From positions 39,709,902-39,773,901 of the forward strand of contig OU452198.1 in NCBI GenBank assembly GCA_911728435.2: 64,000 nt of DNA. Direction: 5' to 3'. The notes under the pieces are model-generated. The model was not told where the DNA came from. It ran no database searches and saw only the letters and a program-made list of their open reading frames with translations. A program made the position numbers and the translations under genes. The number at the start of each line of letters is the position of its first letter. Position 1 is the first letter of the stretch. The DNA is from Apoderus coryli. Lineage: Eukaryota; Arthropoda; Insecta; Coleoptera; Attelabidae. This document shows positions 11,138 to 21,067 of this stretch, in pieces.

Positions 11138-12159
11138 TCACACCATTGAGAAGTTAGTTGCTTTGGTATTGGAAGTATTCTCAGCCTCTGCTAAGACATT
11201 TAGTAATTCTTTTCGAGCTTTAGTTCCTAACCATACCATTAGAGAGGCTCCAAATATTAACTGTAAACATTGACTAAAATGTAATTATTTAAATGTACAA
11301 CATTTTCTAGGTATACCTGAAGGGTAGCAAATACATATGTTGTTGGAGATATATGATTGTTCTCCAGAACATCTTGCATTGAGCGTAAAGTTGAACCAAC
11401 ATAAACGGCAACAAATTGAGCAGGAAATAAACCAAGTAAAGAGGCCAAATGATATACCCTTGCACTTACATTGCTTAACTGAAAACAAAAATGTTTTAGA
11501 AGAATAAAACATACATAGGTAAATAAGTTTATGACAAAACTTTTAATCCACTTAGCGTCAGAGGAACACTATTACAAAATTACAAACTTTTTTTATTGAA
11601 ATCACATACTATACTGAAAAATACTCACTGCAAATATTGTATTCTGTAATCCAAAAGGTATAGGTGTCAGTCTTGAGCATAAAACAATTTTGAAACACAA
11701 CGGTCCCGATATGACTTGCATTATGGCACGAGCCATATCATTTTGAGTAAATTTATATATACTATGATGATGTCCGACTAATTTTAATAAATTGTGAGCA
11801 ATGAGTAGTCCGAAATTTGCTCCAAAAATTACAAGAAATAATCCTCTCATTCCAAAAAGGTATCCGGAAGCAACGACAAGGACTATATAACCGATACTAA
11901 TTGGAAGTGAAACAATTATAAAAAGTATACATATCGTTGCTGAAATTATTATGGAATCTTGTCGTTCTAGCCATACCAATACGATTTTGATGTACGTTTT
12001 ACATAACAGTAAAATGCAGATAATAACTAGGACAGTGGTAATTATGGCTAATAATCTACCGATTGATATAAAGTAAAATTTTGATCGTAATTTTGCACAT
12101 TTGTGTTTCGGTAGCTCATAACTACTAGATTCATTATACTCATCAATAGATATTTTCAT
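11138..12159 (-). CDS. TMEM64: TMEM64-like VTT/SNARE-associated membrane protein (3 exons)
   Basis: Polytopic membrane protein of the VTT (DedA/TMEM41/TMEM64) family. Human TMEM64 is an endoplasmic-reticulum protein; the role here is inferred by homology. Exons: 12159-11629, 11478-11317 and 11260-11138, all phase 0, giving 271 residues. A cytosolic N-terminus is followed by hydrophobic segments at about residues 34-55 and 68-110. The VTT core has YIVLVVASGYLFGMRGLF, GANFGLLIAHNLL and the signature CSRLTPIPFGLQNTIF. Exon 2 supplies GLFPAQFVAVYVGSTLRSMQ and the last exon a hydrophobic segment plus a short tail ending TNFSMV. Order and spacing match TMEM64 better than TMEM41. The start is the first in-frame ATG, MKISIDEY. 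Confidence 0.88.
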
Positions 12160-12355
12160 TATTATCTTGTTAAATCACTTTGTTTTTCAACATTTTAATA
12201 AATAGTTTATTATTGTTAATAAAATTATAAAGAACGTCACCGTCAAAGCCACATAAACAAACTAGGAAATAAACAAATCGATTTTAACAAATTCAAGATT
12301 AGATTAACCTAAAATTTCAAAATGAATTTGACATTTTGTCGATGAACCATTTGGG

Positions 12356-13114
12356 TAGGGATCCCAAAATAAATAAATATATCGATATATTGAATCAAAA
12401 AGCTATATCGAAACTATATATCGATATATCGAATGAAAAATAGCAATATTTTATATATATCGATATAATTGCTATATTTTTATTTTAGAGTGGATTGTAG
12501 TTGTAAATAAACTTCAAATTTTAAAGATTCAAATAATGAAATAAAATAGTATTCATTAAAATTTATTTGCCTGAAAATACATATGCATTCCAAACAAACG
12601 TAAGAATATTTGTTAGAAATAATTACATTAGGGTAGGTCAATGAATTCAAAATTTTCTGGAACAGAACTTAGAAATAATAATTTTGATAATCTATTTTCA
12701 GTTAGACGATTTAACAAAACAAGGACCTTTTAGATTTAAACCTGTGTATGTAAGCTGCTTTCTTTCGCTACTGATTTCAGGTTCACATGTTCTTTTGTAA
12801 AAACGCATTTTCTGATTCATCCCCTCTTTAGCGCCCATCGCGATCCGGATACGTAATTCCCTTGCCTCTTTTAGGTAAACTTATCGAGCCTTCAGAAATC
12901 CAACAAATCCTGATTAATAAATCCGGATTAAGAAGACTAGCGAAAGAAAGCAGCTGTAGCAGATACATTTATTTTGATAATGACCGATATATCGTGTTGT
13001 ATATATCGATATTTGCTTCGATATATCGAAAGAAATGTATGGATTAAAACATATCGATATATTAAAAAAATATATCGTTATTTTTAATATATCGATATAT
13101 CGTTGTGATACCTA
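12356..13114. mobile_element. hAT-like non-autonomous element rich in TATCGATA motifs (759 bp)
   Basis: An exact 8-bp duplication CATTTGGG flanks it (12348-12355 and 13115-13122). Ends are TAGGGATCCCAA and, inverted, TAGGTATCACAA (10 of 12 match). 8-bp duplications and such termini indicate hAT. Both subterminal regions (about 12378-12480 and 12984-13105) are packed with ATATCGATATAT-type repeats, and a second inverted pair (12753-12770 versus 12938-12955, 18 of 18) lies inside. No transposase is present. Confidence 0.82.
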
Positions 13115-13287
13115 CATTTGGGGTCTGGTAAAGTTGGAAACCCACGGAATTTCGCAAAAAAAATTATTTTAGTTAAAAGCTCTATTGTAATAGAACACTT
13201 TTACAAATTTATGGATAAACAACTTTTGAAAGAAAAAAAAATGATTTTAAAAGTTGAATAAAACAAGACGTTCACGCAACGCAGTAG

Positions 13288-13323
13288 CATTGTCTATTGT
13301 CTTTATAAAGACAAAAGACAATG
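13288..13323. repeat. 36-bp near-perfect palindrome with flanking 7-bp repeats
   Basis: The two 18-bp halves match 17 of 18, centred on TTTATAAA, with core ATTGTCTTTATAAAGACAA at 13296-13314. GCAGTAG before it and GCAGTAA after it form a near-identical flanking repeat. It shares its core with the palindromes at 30652 and 45146. Confidence 0.75.
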
Positions 13324-13496
13324 GCAGTAAAAATACGCTAAAATATCACACAGTATTTACAAGTGATTTATTTTCACTGAGTTTTAAATGTACTCCACTA
13401 TTATTGTTATATCGTACTTTAAAAACTGAAAATAATAAATAAACGAAAATAAAAAAATTAACTATTTCACCACCTATAAATATTTAAATGGTCGAA

Positions 13497-13684
13497 CTAA
13501 TACCTTAACTAAAACAAACCCAATCTAACCAAACTACCCCAACCCAACATAATTCACCCACATTAACCTAACTAACCCTAACCCTAACCAACTAACTACC
13601 CAACCACACTAACGACTACCCCAATATAACTCAGCCAAACTAACCTAACTACCCAACCCAAGAAACGAAACTATCCAACCCAAT
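13497..13684. repeat. C/A-rich, nearly G-free tract with telomere-like CCTAA units
   Basis: About 190 bp of irregular CTAAC/CCAAC/CCTAA units with only a few G residues. It includes CCCTAACCCTAACC at 13576-13589 and several AACCTAAC units. Insect telomeres are usually TTAGG (CCTAA on this strand), so it resembles a degraded interstitial telomeric or satellite-like tract. Units are too irregular to prove this. Confidence 0.5.
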
Positions 13685-14120
13685 TATAATATTAATTTTA
13701 AGCTAAGTAATCAGAGCGAATCCAAATTTAAACGACTTTCACTATAATCGCTAGAAGCCAATAAAATACTAACTTGTCTTAACTTGCAGAAAAAATAATA
13801 TTTGCGCGGAAAAACATTTGAACGACTCGAATATATATGGCAACATCGCATATAACCTCTATATTCTTGATTCTTGTTTGGTAGAATTGGTAAATGTAAG
13901 TAAACTTGTAACTCACAACAGCCATTTGCACCGCCTTGCCTAAATCTACAACTTAGCTAAGGTCTACCTTAAGATAATAGCTTCGTTCGCGGCCACGATT
14001 TTGAATTGATTCTGAACTGAATCGTGACGTCACAGAACTGGTTTTAAAGCGCAGGCGCGGTTCGAAATGCGTTCATAACTGTAATCACCGCGAACGCAAA
14101 ATAGAATCGCATAGCTGGAT

Positions 14121-15685
14121 CAGTGCTGCCGTTTCAGTACAATTGTACTGAATTCAGTACGAAATTAACAAATTCGGTACGTCAGTACTACGTTTTGAAA
14201 AACCCCTCATTTTCAGTACGAAATCCCAAAAAGGCAATAAAGGCAAACACAATCTGCAAAAAATTAATAAAAATTGAAAAATAGGGGATCTACTCTTAAA
14301 TTAAAAATTAAACTTTCTTACTGCTCCCTCTAGTGGCTGGTGGATAAACTATATAAAGTAAAGGCTAAATTTCAGGGGATTTTGTGCCTCTAAGGCATGT
14401 GCCACATTGCCAAATCAAATAGAAGATTTTGCGCGTAGTATTTATAATTATTTCACACGCGCAAAGACGCAACACGAATTCAAAGAGTTTCAGCACTTTG
14501 TTGGAGCTGAACCGCACAAAATGTTGAGACCGGCGCAGACAAGGTGGCTTTCTTTGGAGGCTGTTGTCAGTCGAATATTGGAACAGTGGAACGCTTTATC
14601 GCTCTACTTTCAAAATGAATCGCTATTTTTAAATTATATTTTCAATTTTTGAATCATATTTTAAAAATTATTTGTAAAATGAACTTAGAATTCCAAAGCG
14701 AATCGCCTAGAATAGACAAAATCATTCCTACTATATCCTTGAACTTCAAAATGATTTCAAAATTTTATTTAAAGAATGAAATAGTTAATACTGTTCCAAT
14801 TAATAATATTAATCCTCGAAATCCCGATTATTTTAAAAAGCTTGAAGATATTTACCTCGGTGCTAGTTTTGAACTGACACTTGCCAATAATTTACATAAA
14901 TTATCCAAGCCAGAGGTCGATCAAGTTCGGGTAAATTATTTAAACTTTTATGTGACGTTGTGTTCAGAAATTAGAACAAGGGTCGATTTTTCCAATGAAG
15001 TCCTTAATGAAATTACAAATGTATTAGACATCAGGAATATGTTTAATGATGATAAGTCTAGTTTATCGCGGTTAGTGGGGATATTTCCAAATATAATAAA
15101 AGTTGATTTCATTGAAGATTTGAATCTGGAATGGCGACTTCTTTCTGAATATAAAGCAGATGAAGATTTAAAAAATGTGGAACATGTAATTGCTTTTCTA
15201 AGCAAATGTAAAAATCATAGGGAAGAATGTATATTTAAAAATTTAATCATATTTTTTGAGGCAAATATCAGCTTACCACATGGTAGTGCTGCAGCTGAAA
15301 GAATATTTTCTATTCTGAGCATAACAAAAAACAAATATAGAAACAGTTTAAATGTAGCTACAGTGGAAAACTTACTTCATTCTAAAGAAATATTAAAAAA
15401 TAATACTTGTTTTTCATGGGAGGTCCCCGATGAATTAATTACTTGATTTTATTTACAATGTAACTAATAATTAATATGAACCAATTTATGTATTCTGTTG
15501 TTGTGAGTTAAATTTATTTTGGTTTTTCTTTTTTATAATAAAACAAATATTTCATTTCATTTATCAATAGTTTTGAAATGCACAAAACGCTATTTATTTC
15601 CCGCCATTCAGTACGTTTTTTACGAATTCAGTACGTTTTCTGTCAGAGACTCAGTACGTTTTGAAAACAAGTCGCGGCAGCACTG
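14121..15685 (+). mobile_element. hAT transposon (1565 bp), internally deleted
   Basis: An exact 8-bp duplication AGCTGGAT is present at 14113-14120 and 15686-15693. Termini are CAGTGCTGCCG on the left and its inverse CGGCAGCACTG on the right. Subterminal regions repeat CAGTACG several times on each side (left about 14137-14222, right about 15607-15660), a pattern typical of transposase-binding sites. Inside is a broken hAT transposase (see 14375-15446). Confidence 0.9.
14375..15446 (+). pseudogene. hAT transposase fragment with C-terminal dimerisation domain
   Basis: Two frames. The first, to 14652, reads CASKACATLPNQIEDFARSI, then TRWLSLEAVVSRILEQWNAL. The second, 14649-15446 (265 residues), ends in the hAT dimerisation block LPHGSAAAERIFSILSITKN, then KYRNSLNVATVENLL. 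The join near 14650 is a frameshift or small deletion. The N-terminal half with the BED/TTF-type zinc finger and the first catalytic residues is missing, so the protein cannot be active. Motifs resemble the ZMYM6/SCAND3-type hAT group by eye. Confidence 0.85.
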
Positions 15686-15693
15686 AGCTGGAT

Positions 15694-16229
15694 GCCCGAA
15701 TATTTTAATTTTACGTTGTATGTTCTGTTGTCGTCGTGCGTGCGTTAATTAAAGGTAGACATTTGAAAAAATTTGAGTTATATTTTCGATTTTCATGTTG
15801 ACGTGTTCAATCTTTAATCACTGTTGAGTCCAGTTCATTCAAATATTATCCCTATTATAAAGATACTGTCCCCCAATTTCGTGAAGAAGAATATCGTGAA
15901 CATTTAAATAATGACAGAAGACCTTGCGCAGCCATTTGCAGCACATTTTAATTTTTAATAACATTTTAATAAAGTAATGGAAACAAGAAACGTTGTTTAA
16001 TTGAAAACTTATTTTATTTTTTTTTTATGTTTGCAATTTTTTCAGGACGTCACTGTCACTAAATACTTCATAAGAAATAAAAAGTAAAACCTCAAAAATA
16101 ACAGACACAAAACATTTCTGCTATTATTTATAATACCTGAAAAAAATAAAATCCTTCATCCCCTATTCTACTCTTTCTTGGATGTCTTCTTCTTTGTAGT
16201 CACTGACACTGTCTAAAATCCTTATCATT
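15694..16229. other. no intact gene; possible Harbinger fragment
   Basis: Sequence between the hAT element and the MITE. One short frame ending at 15951 is discussed under the outer element. The rest is AT-rich. On the minus strand 16175-16229 reads ILDSVSDYKEEDIQERVE, unassigned. Confidence 0.3.
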
Positions 16230-16669
16230 AGGGTTATTCTTTCGTACTGAACTAAGTGAACAATCTGAAAATTGTCAGTTCATTCACGATTGTGCGTATT
16301 CTTTCGACATCGGTCACTTCTACCAAACTGATTAAAATTACTACCCCCCTTGCCGCTTACTGATCAACCTCTAGGTACCGGTTAGTTCGTTCAGTTAACC
16401 TCTAAAAGTATTGTATTGAATATTGGGAGATAATAATTGGAATATGATTTCGAATCAAACCAATATATTGCAAAAGTTTAAAACATGGATAATAATATCA
16501 TGGAAGAAATAATTTTCCAGTTTTCAGAGCAGATTTGGTTGTTTTCACAAGATTTCGAGGTTAAGTGAAAGACAATTACAAAAAAGGTGATCTTTCGGTT
16601 TCGCCAAATATTCAGTTCAGTATAATCACATTCACTTGTTCAGATCAATCACTACGAAAGAATAACCCT
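16230..16669. mobile_element. MITE copy 1 (440 bp), AGGGTTATTCTTTCGTA termini
   Basis: Terminal inverted repeats AGGGTTATTCTTTCGTA / TACGAAAGAATAACCCT. A 3-bp duplication ATT lies on both sides (16227-16229, 16670-16672). It is nearly identical to 26897-27343, which has its own TAT duplication, so both ends are fixed by comparison. No coding sequence. A 3-bp duplication and AGGG termini suggest PIF/Harbinger, tentatively. Confidence 0.88.
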
Positions 16670-16689
16670 ATTATCTTTATAAAGACAAT
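16670..16689. repeat. 20-bp palindrome adjoining the MITE
   Basis: ATTATCTTTATAAAGACAAT differs by one base from the perfect palindrome at 45146-45165. It abuts the right end of the MITE; its first three bases are also the MITE target duplication. Confidence 0.5.
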
Positions 16690-16770
16690 AAAACATATAA
16701 ACAATAAATAAATATAACCAGTGTATAATTGTTGGTTAGCTAGACTGCGCATGTCAATGAAAACAAGGGA

Positions 16771-18048
16771 ATGAGCAGAGAAATGCTCAAACTAAGAGCG
16801 CAGATAAATAACCTCCAAATGAGGCCGATTCCGTCAGCGACGACAGTCGTTGTCCCCACGGACATGGAGGTTACAGAGACAAGTAAGGATGAGGACGGGC
16901 AATGGACTGTGTCGCAGAGGAGGAGTACGAGGAAAAAGTCTGCGGAAACCCCGGAAGCGTTCCCACCGCTAAAGAAATTACGGACGGGCGTGTCTCCACC
17001 GACAGCGCCAGCAGCGGCCCCCCCCCCCCCCCCCAAAGGCACCGGCGGCTCCAATCCAAAAGGAGTCAGCTGAGAACCCCCCCCAGAAGAAAGTAGCAGT
17101 AGCTACAAATCCCAAGCCCCAACCAGGACCTCAAGGGCAAACACCCCCCCCTCAGACGCCGCACAGGTCAGAAAATCCGGCACTCCCCCGATTATTATCA
17201 GGGACTCGAGGAAGTGGGTCCAGATAAACGGTCGATTTGCGGCCTTGAAACTGGCCCACAATGGCGCACGCGTCATTAAAGACGGTATCCGGGTGCAACC
17301 ATCCAACCCGGATTCTTTTAGGGGAATGGTTAAATTCCTCAACCAGGAAGGGCTAGGGTATTATACCTACCAGCTCCCTGAAGAGAGATCCCTTCACGTA
17401 ATAATACGTGGAGTAGAACAATCTATCAAGGAGGAAGAGGTGAAGGAAGCATTGCAGGAGCAAGGCTTCCATCCCATTCGCGTCGCGCGAATGACCAAAG
17501 GGCGGGAAAGGATCGCCCTCCCGATGATAGCCGTGGTGGTGCCTCGGGAAGAAAAGGCCATATACGGCCTCAACCGGTTCCTTGGACTGGTTGTGAAGGT
17601 CGTGGCAAAACGTAAGCCAGAGAGGCCGACACAATGTTTCCGATGCCAGCAGTACGGGCATGCGCAGAGTAGGTGTACTCTCGCAAATGTCTGCGTTAAG
17701 TGCAGGGGGAACCATTGGTCGCGAGAATGCGACATGGCCGACGATGCTCCTGTGCAGTGCGCAAACTGCAAGGGGCCACACGTAGCCAGCTACGGGGGTT
17801 GTCCGAAGGCGCCCCAACCTAGGAAGCAGACAGTGAGACAGGCACCGGCCACGGCCGTAACGATCACTAGAAGCTTCAGCAGCGTCCTGAAGCAGAAAGG
17901 CCCAGAACAGGTCGCCAGCATCCCACAGCCAGATGTGGAACTGATGGACCCGGCTAAAGCAAGGGAATTCATGGAATTCATGCAGAAATTCCAACAGATG
18001 TACGCGAGTATGTCGGTCATGATGAAATCCTGCCCCAGCACTAATTAA
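16771..18048 (+). pseudogene. jockey-like ORF1 (gag-like, three zinc knuckles), two compensating frameshifts
   Basis: Nucleic-acid-binding protein that packages element RNA. An N-terminal helical region (SREMLKLRAQINNLQ) and a Pro-rich linker are followed by a PRE_C2HC-type domain (RSLHVIIRGVEQSIKEEEVK) and three knuckles: CFRCQQYGHAQSRC, CVKCRGNHWSREC and CANCKGPHVASYGGC. The frame runs 16771 to the poly-C tract at 17021-17034, where sense coding moves to another frame (IQKESAENPPQKKVAVATNP). It returns at the second poly-C tract (17143-17151) to the original frame (SGTPPIIIRDSRKWVQING), which then stays open to the stop at 18046-18048. One indel in each tract explains both shifts. The stop overlaps the ORF2 start as TAATG. 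Confidence 0.85.
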
Positions 18049-20744
18049 TGGATAACGCCCCTCTTAGAGTACCATGTACTCTGTCCCTATTAACCTATAA
18101 CATTAATAGTTTTCAGAACAAGAAGATCGAACTGGAAGATATCCTTGCAAGGAACAACATCGACATACTAGCTTTACAGGAAACAAAGCTGGCCGTCACG
18201 AAGCGGGCGAAAATCCACGGATACCACCTCTACAGGACCGACAGGGACAGATATGGGGGCGGAACGGCTATAGCCATCAAAAGGAATATACAGCATCATG
18301 CGCTACCGAACCTGGATATGCAGAGCATCGAGTCAACAGCTATTGCAGTGCAGACAACTCGCGGACTTGTTAGATTCATATCCGCCTACAGATCACCTAG
18401 GAATCCCCTGCTTGAAGAGGACGTGGAAACACTAATCGGAGGCAGGGCATCCACGGTGGTGTTGGGGGATCTGAATTGCAAGTCACCGGAGTGGAACAGC
18501 AGGATATTCAACCCAGCCGGCAGGAATCTCAGTTCCTGGACCGAACAAAGGGACGCTGTAGTGATAGGGCCGGTCACTCCGAAGCACATCGACAGTCGTG
18601 GCTCACGCCCTGACGTCCTGGACGTCGCAGTGCTCAAGAATATCACTGCACCGTACGAAATAATCACGCTAAATGAAGGATCCTCTGACCATAGCCCGGT
18701 GTTACTGCAACTCGGAGACGGAACACTGGACGAAGACACCTACATGGAACACAGGACCAACTGGAAGCGGTTTCCGGAACAGTTCTGTAGAACATATGGC
18801 AACGTTCCAAGGATTACAATGCCTGAGGAGCTGGACAGCGCGGTTTTGCAACTTGAACGCAGCATTCAAGGAGCTCTACGAGACTGCACCTCCTCCAAAA
18901 GGAGGAAAAGAGACTTTCTGCAATTCGCGAAAGACATCCCTGCCGCAACCAGAGCGAAGATTCAGGAGAAGAATCGAGCCCGGAGAAGATACAGGATGAC
19001 CTTAGCCCCTGAAGACAGAGCAAATCTCAACAGACTCAACGCCGAAGTGAAGCTGAGATTACGGGAACATCGTGGGAACCAATGGCAAAGGAAGCTAGAA
19101 GAGCTAAACACTAAGGACGGTAGCGCCTGGAAAATGATGAAAGCCCTGCGGGCCACGAATCCTCAGGTACCCCCCATTCATGGGGAAAGAGGAAGGATCG
19201 TCTACACGGACCAAGAAAAGGCTGAGGCATTTGCTGACTGCCTTGAAAGGGAGTGTAGGGAGAATATACATCCTGACGACGACGAGGAGCTAGAGGACGA
19301 GGCCCACAGGTTTGTTAGACAGGTCAGGCGGCGGGACATGGAAGGAGAGCCACTAAGACCAGCAACCACTGAAGAAATACGGAGCATAATCCACCACCTG
19401 AAGATAAAGAAGGCACCAGGCCCCGACGGAATTAGCAACAAGGCGCTAAAACTGTTGCCGAGGAAGGGCATTGCAGGAATTGCGACCATCATCAACGGCA
19501 TCTTACGACTGGGATACTTTCCTGCGAGGTGGAAAGAGGCTACAGTAGTGATGCTACCTAAGCAGGGCAAGGACCTGAAGTTCCCTCAGAACTACAGGCC
19601 CATCAGTTTACTGAACGCCCTGTCCAAGATAGCAGAACGAATTATCCTCTGGCGACTTCGCGAGTTCTCGGATGAACTGGAAGTAATCCCCGACGAGCAG
19701 TTTGGGTTCAGAGCCAATCACAACACGGAGTTGCAACTGCTAAGACTCGTTGAGCATGCAGCACAAGGACTAAACTGGCGCCAGGTCACGGGAATCGTTT
19801 TTCTGGATGTGGCCAGAGCCTTCGACAGGGTCTGGCAGGAAGGACTCATCTATAAGATGCACACATTAGGATACCCACCAGCGATGATCAAGCTAGCAGA
19901 CTCCTACCTACAGGACAGGCAAATTCGCGTCAGGACAGGGAAGGAGGTCTCGGAATCACGGACACTGGAGGCCGGCGTGCCGCAGGGGTCCGTACTTTCC
20001 CCCCATCTTTTCTCCATCTTTACCAGCGACATCCCAAGGACAGATCAGAACATCTTGGCACTCTACGCAGACGACACCGCCCTGATTGCCCGCAGTCGCA
20101 GTGCGGAATTGGTGACAAGATACCTACAGCGAGCAGCGGACAACTTTACCGAATGGTGCACCAGGTGGAAGACCAAGATTAATGCCGAGAAGAGCACCGC
20201 GCTCCTCATCAGAAGAAGACAAGTGCGCCCCGACGACTTCGTCAACATCGAGGGTACTGACATACAATGGCAGGACACTGCAAAGTACCTGGGGGTAACT
20301 TTGGACAGATCCCTGTCATGGAGACCGCACATCGAGAAGAGCATCGCGAATGCCAAAGGCATCATGTCGAAGCTCTACCCGATGATCTGCAGAAGGAGCA
20401 AGATGCCCTTGCAGGTCAAGCTCCAAATGGTTAAGGCAGTCGTGCGACCTGCCTTGACCTATGCCAGTTCGGCATGGGGATACGCGGCACCATCGTACCT
20501 GAAACGATTGGAGGCCACGGAGAACAAGGCAAGAAGGATGGCAGTGGGTGCACCCTGGTTTGTGTCAAACGCACAGATCCGAAGGGACCTCAAACTCGAC
20601 GGCCTCAGGGACGTCATGAGGTTGAGAGCCCAGAAGGTCTTTGCAATGGCAGAGACCCATGCAAACCCACTGATTCGCGAAGCAGTCAACTACAACGTAG
20701 AAGACGGTGCCAGGCGGTACCGGAGACCGAGGAGTCAACTCTGA
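18048..20744 (+). CDS. jockey-like ORF2: AP endonuclease and reverse transcriptase (898 aa)
   Basis: Open across its full length and of normal jockey-clade size. The endonuclease nicks target DNA: LLTYNINSFQNKKIELEDIL, LALQETKL (catalytic Glu), GDLN at residues 140-143 and SSDHSPVLL (catalytic Asp-His) near residue 214. The RT blocks follow: KKAPGPDGISNKALKLLP, NYRPISLLNALSKIAERII, EQFGFRANHNTELQLL, FLDVARAFDRVW, GVPQGSVLSPHLFSIF, the active site YADD at residues 673-676, and KYLGVTLDRSLSWRPHI. The ATG overlaps the ORF1 stop (TAATG), consistent with termination-reinitiation. All visible catalytic residues are intact, so this ORF could still encode an active protein, although ORF1 is broken. 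Confidence 0.95.
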   Translation: MDNAPLRVPCTLSLLTYNINSFQNKKIELEDILARNNIDILALQETKLAVTKRAKIHGYHLYRTDRDRYGGGTAIAIKRNIQHHALPNLDMQSIESTAIAVQTTRGLVRFISAYRSPRNPLLEEDVETLIGGRASTVVLGDLNCKSPEWNSRIFNPAGRNLSSWTEQRDAVVIGPVTPKHIDSRGSRPDVLDVAVLKNITAPYEIITLNEGSSDHSPVLLQLGDGTLDEDTYMEHRTNWKRFPEQFCRTYGNVPRITMPEELDSAVLQLERSIQGALRDCTSSKRRKRDFLQFAKDIPAATRAKIQEKNRARRRYRMTLAPEDRANLNRLNAEVKLRLREHRGNQWQRKLEELNTKDGSAWKMMKALRATNPQVPPIHGERGRIVYTDQEKAEAFADCLERECRENIHPDDDEELEDEAHRFVRQVRRRDMEGEPLRPATTEEIRSIIHHLKIKKAPGPDGISNKALKLLPRKGIAGIATIINGILRLGYFPARWKEATVVMLPKQGKDLKFPQNYRPISLLNALSKIAERIILWRLREFSDELEVIPDEQFGFRANHNTELQLLRLVEHAAQGLNWRQVTGIVFLDVARAFDRVWQEGLIYKMHTLGYPPAMIKLADSYLQDRQIRVRTGKEVSESRTLEAGVPQGSVLSPHLFSIFTSDIPRTDQNILALYADDTALIARSRSAELVTRYLQRAADNFTEWCTRWKTKINAEKSTALLIRRRQVRPDDFVNIEGTDIQWQDTAKYLGVTLDRSLSWRPHIEKSIANAKGIMSKLYPMICRRSKMPLQVKLQMVKAVVRPALTYASSAWGYAAPSYLKRLEATENKARRMAVGAPWFVSNAQIRRDLKLDGLRDVMRLRAQKVFAMAETHANPLIREAVNYNVEDGARRYRRPRSQL

Positions 20745-21067
20745 CGAAGGAATCCACAGGATTAGGACACCAATTAATATTGCTTCTTTCAGGTCAGGTA
20801 TACTAATCTAAAGTTATTTTTCAGAGTGTTCTAGGCACCACCAACAGAGGACAACAGCAACAGACGACAATCAACATCAGAAGACAACAGCAACAGAGGA
20901 CAATCAAGCGAGGACATGGAAAAGGGAGGGTTCCCGAGCCATACTACAAAGATAAGGCAGAGTTTTAGTTAGGGTTAGAGTCCCACACTACCTAGGGAAG
21001 TGGTAAGGAACTCCCTAGGTGTCATGATGATTTCTCTGCCTTGGCCGATATCAAAAAAAAAAAAAAA

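Larger units (their letters stand above)
16742..21067 (+). mobile_element. jockey-like non-LTR retrotransposon, nearly full coding length
   Basis: About 4.3 kb with ORF1 (gag-like), an overlapping ORF2 (endonuclease plus RT), a 300-bp 3' UTR and a 15-base A tail (21053-21067). The G+C content is visibly higher than the surrounding DNA. The 5' end is near 16742, where the ORF1 frame opens directly after a stop, so some 5' truncation is likely. A convincing target duplication was not found. Layout and motifs fit the jockey clade. Confidence 0.9.

Noticed and set aside
16740..17059. Minus-strand Gly-rich frames
   Set aside because: Created by the poly-C/G tract of ORF1; low complexity only.
17353..17994. 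Long minus-strand frames opposite the jockey ORFs (also 18386-18739, 19202-19570 and 20063-20365)
   Set aside because: They are antisense shadows of G+C-rich coding sequence; no motifs, and the plus strand has full domain support.
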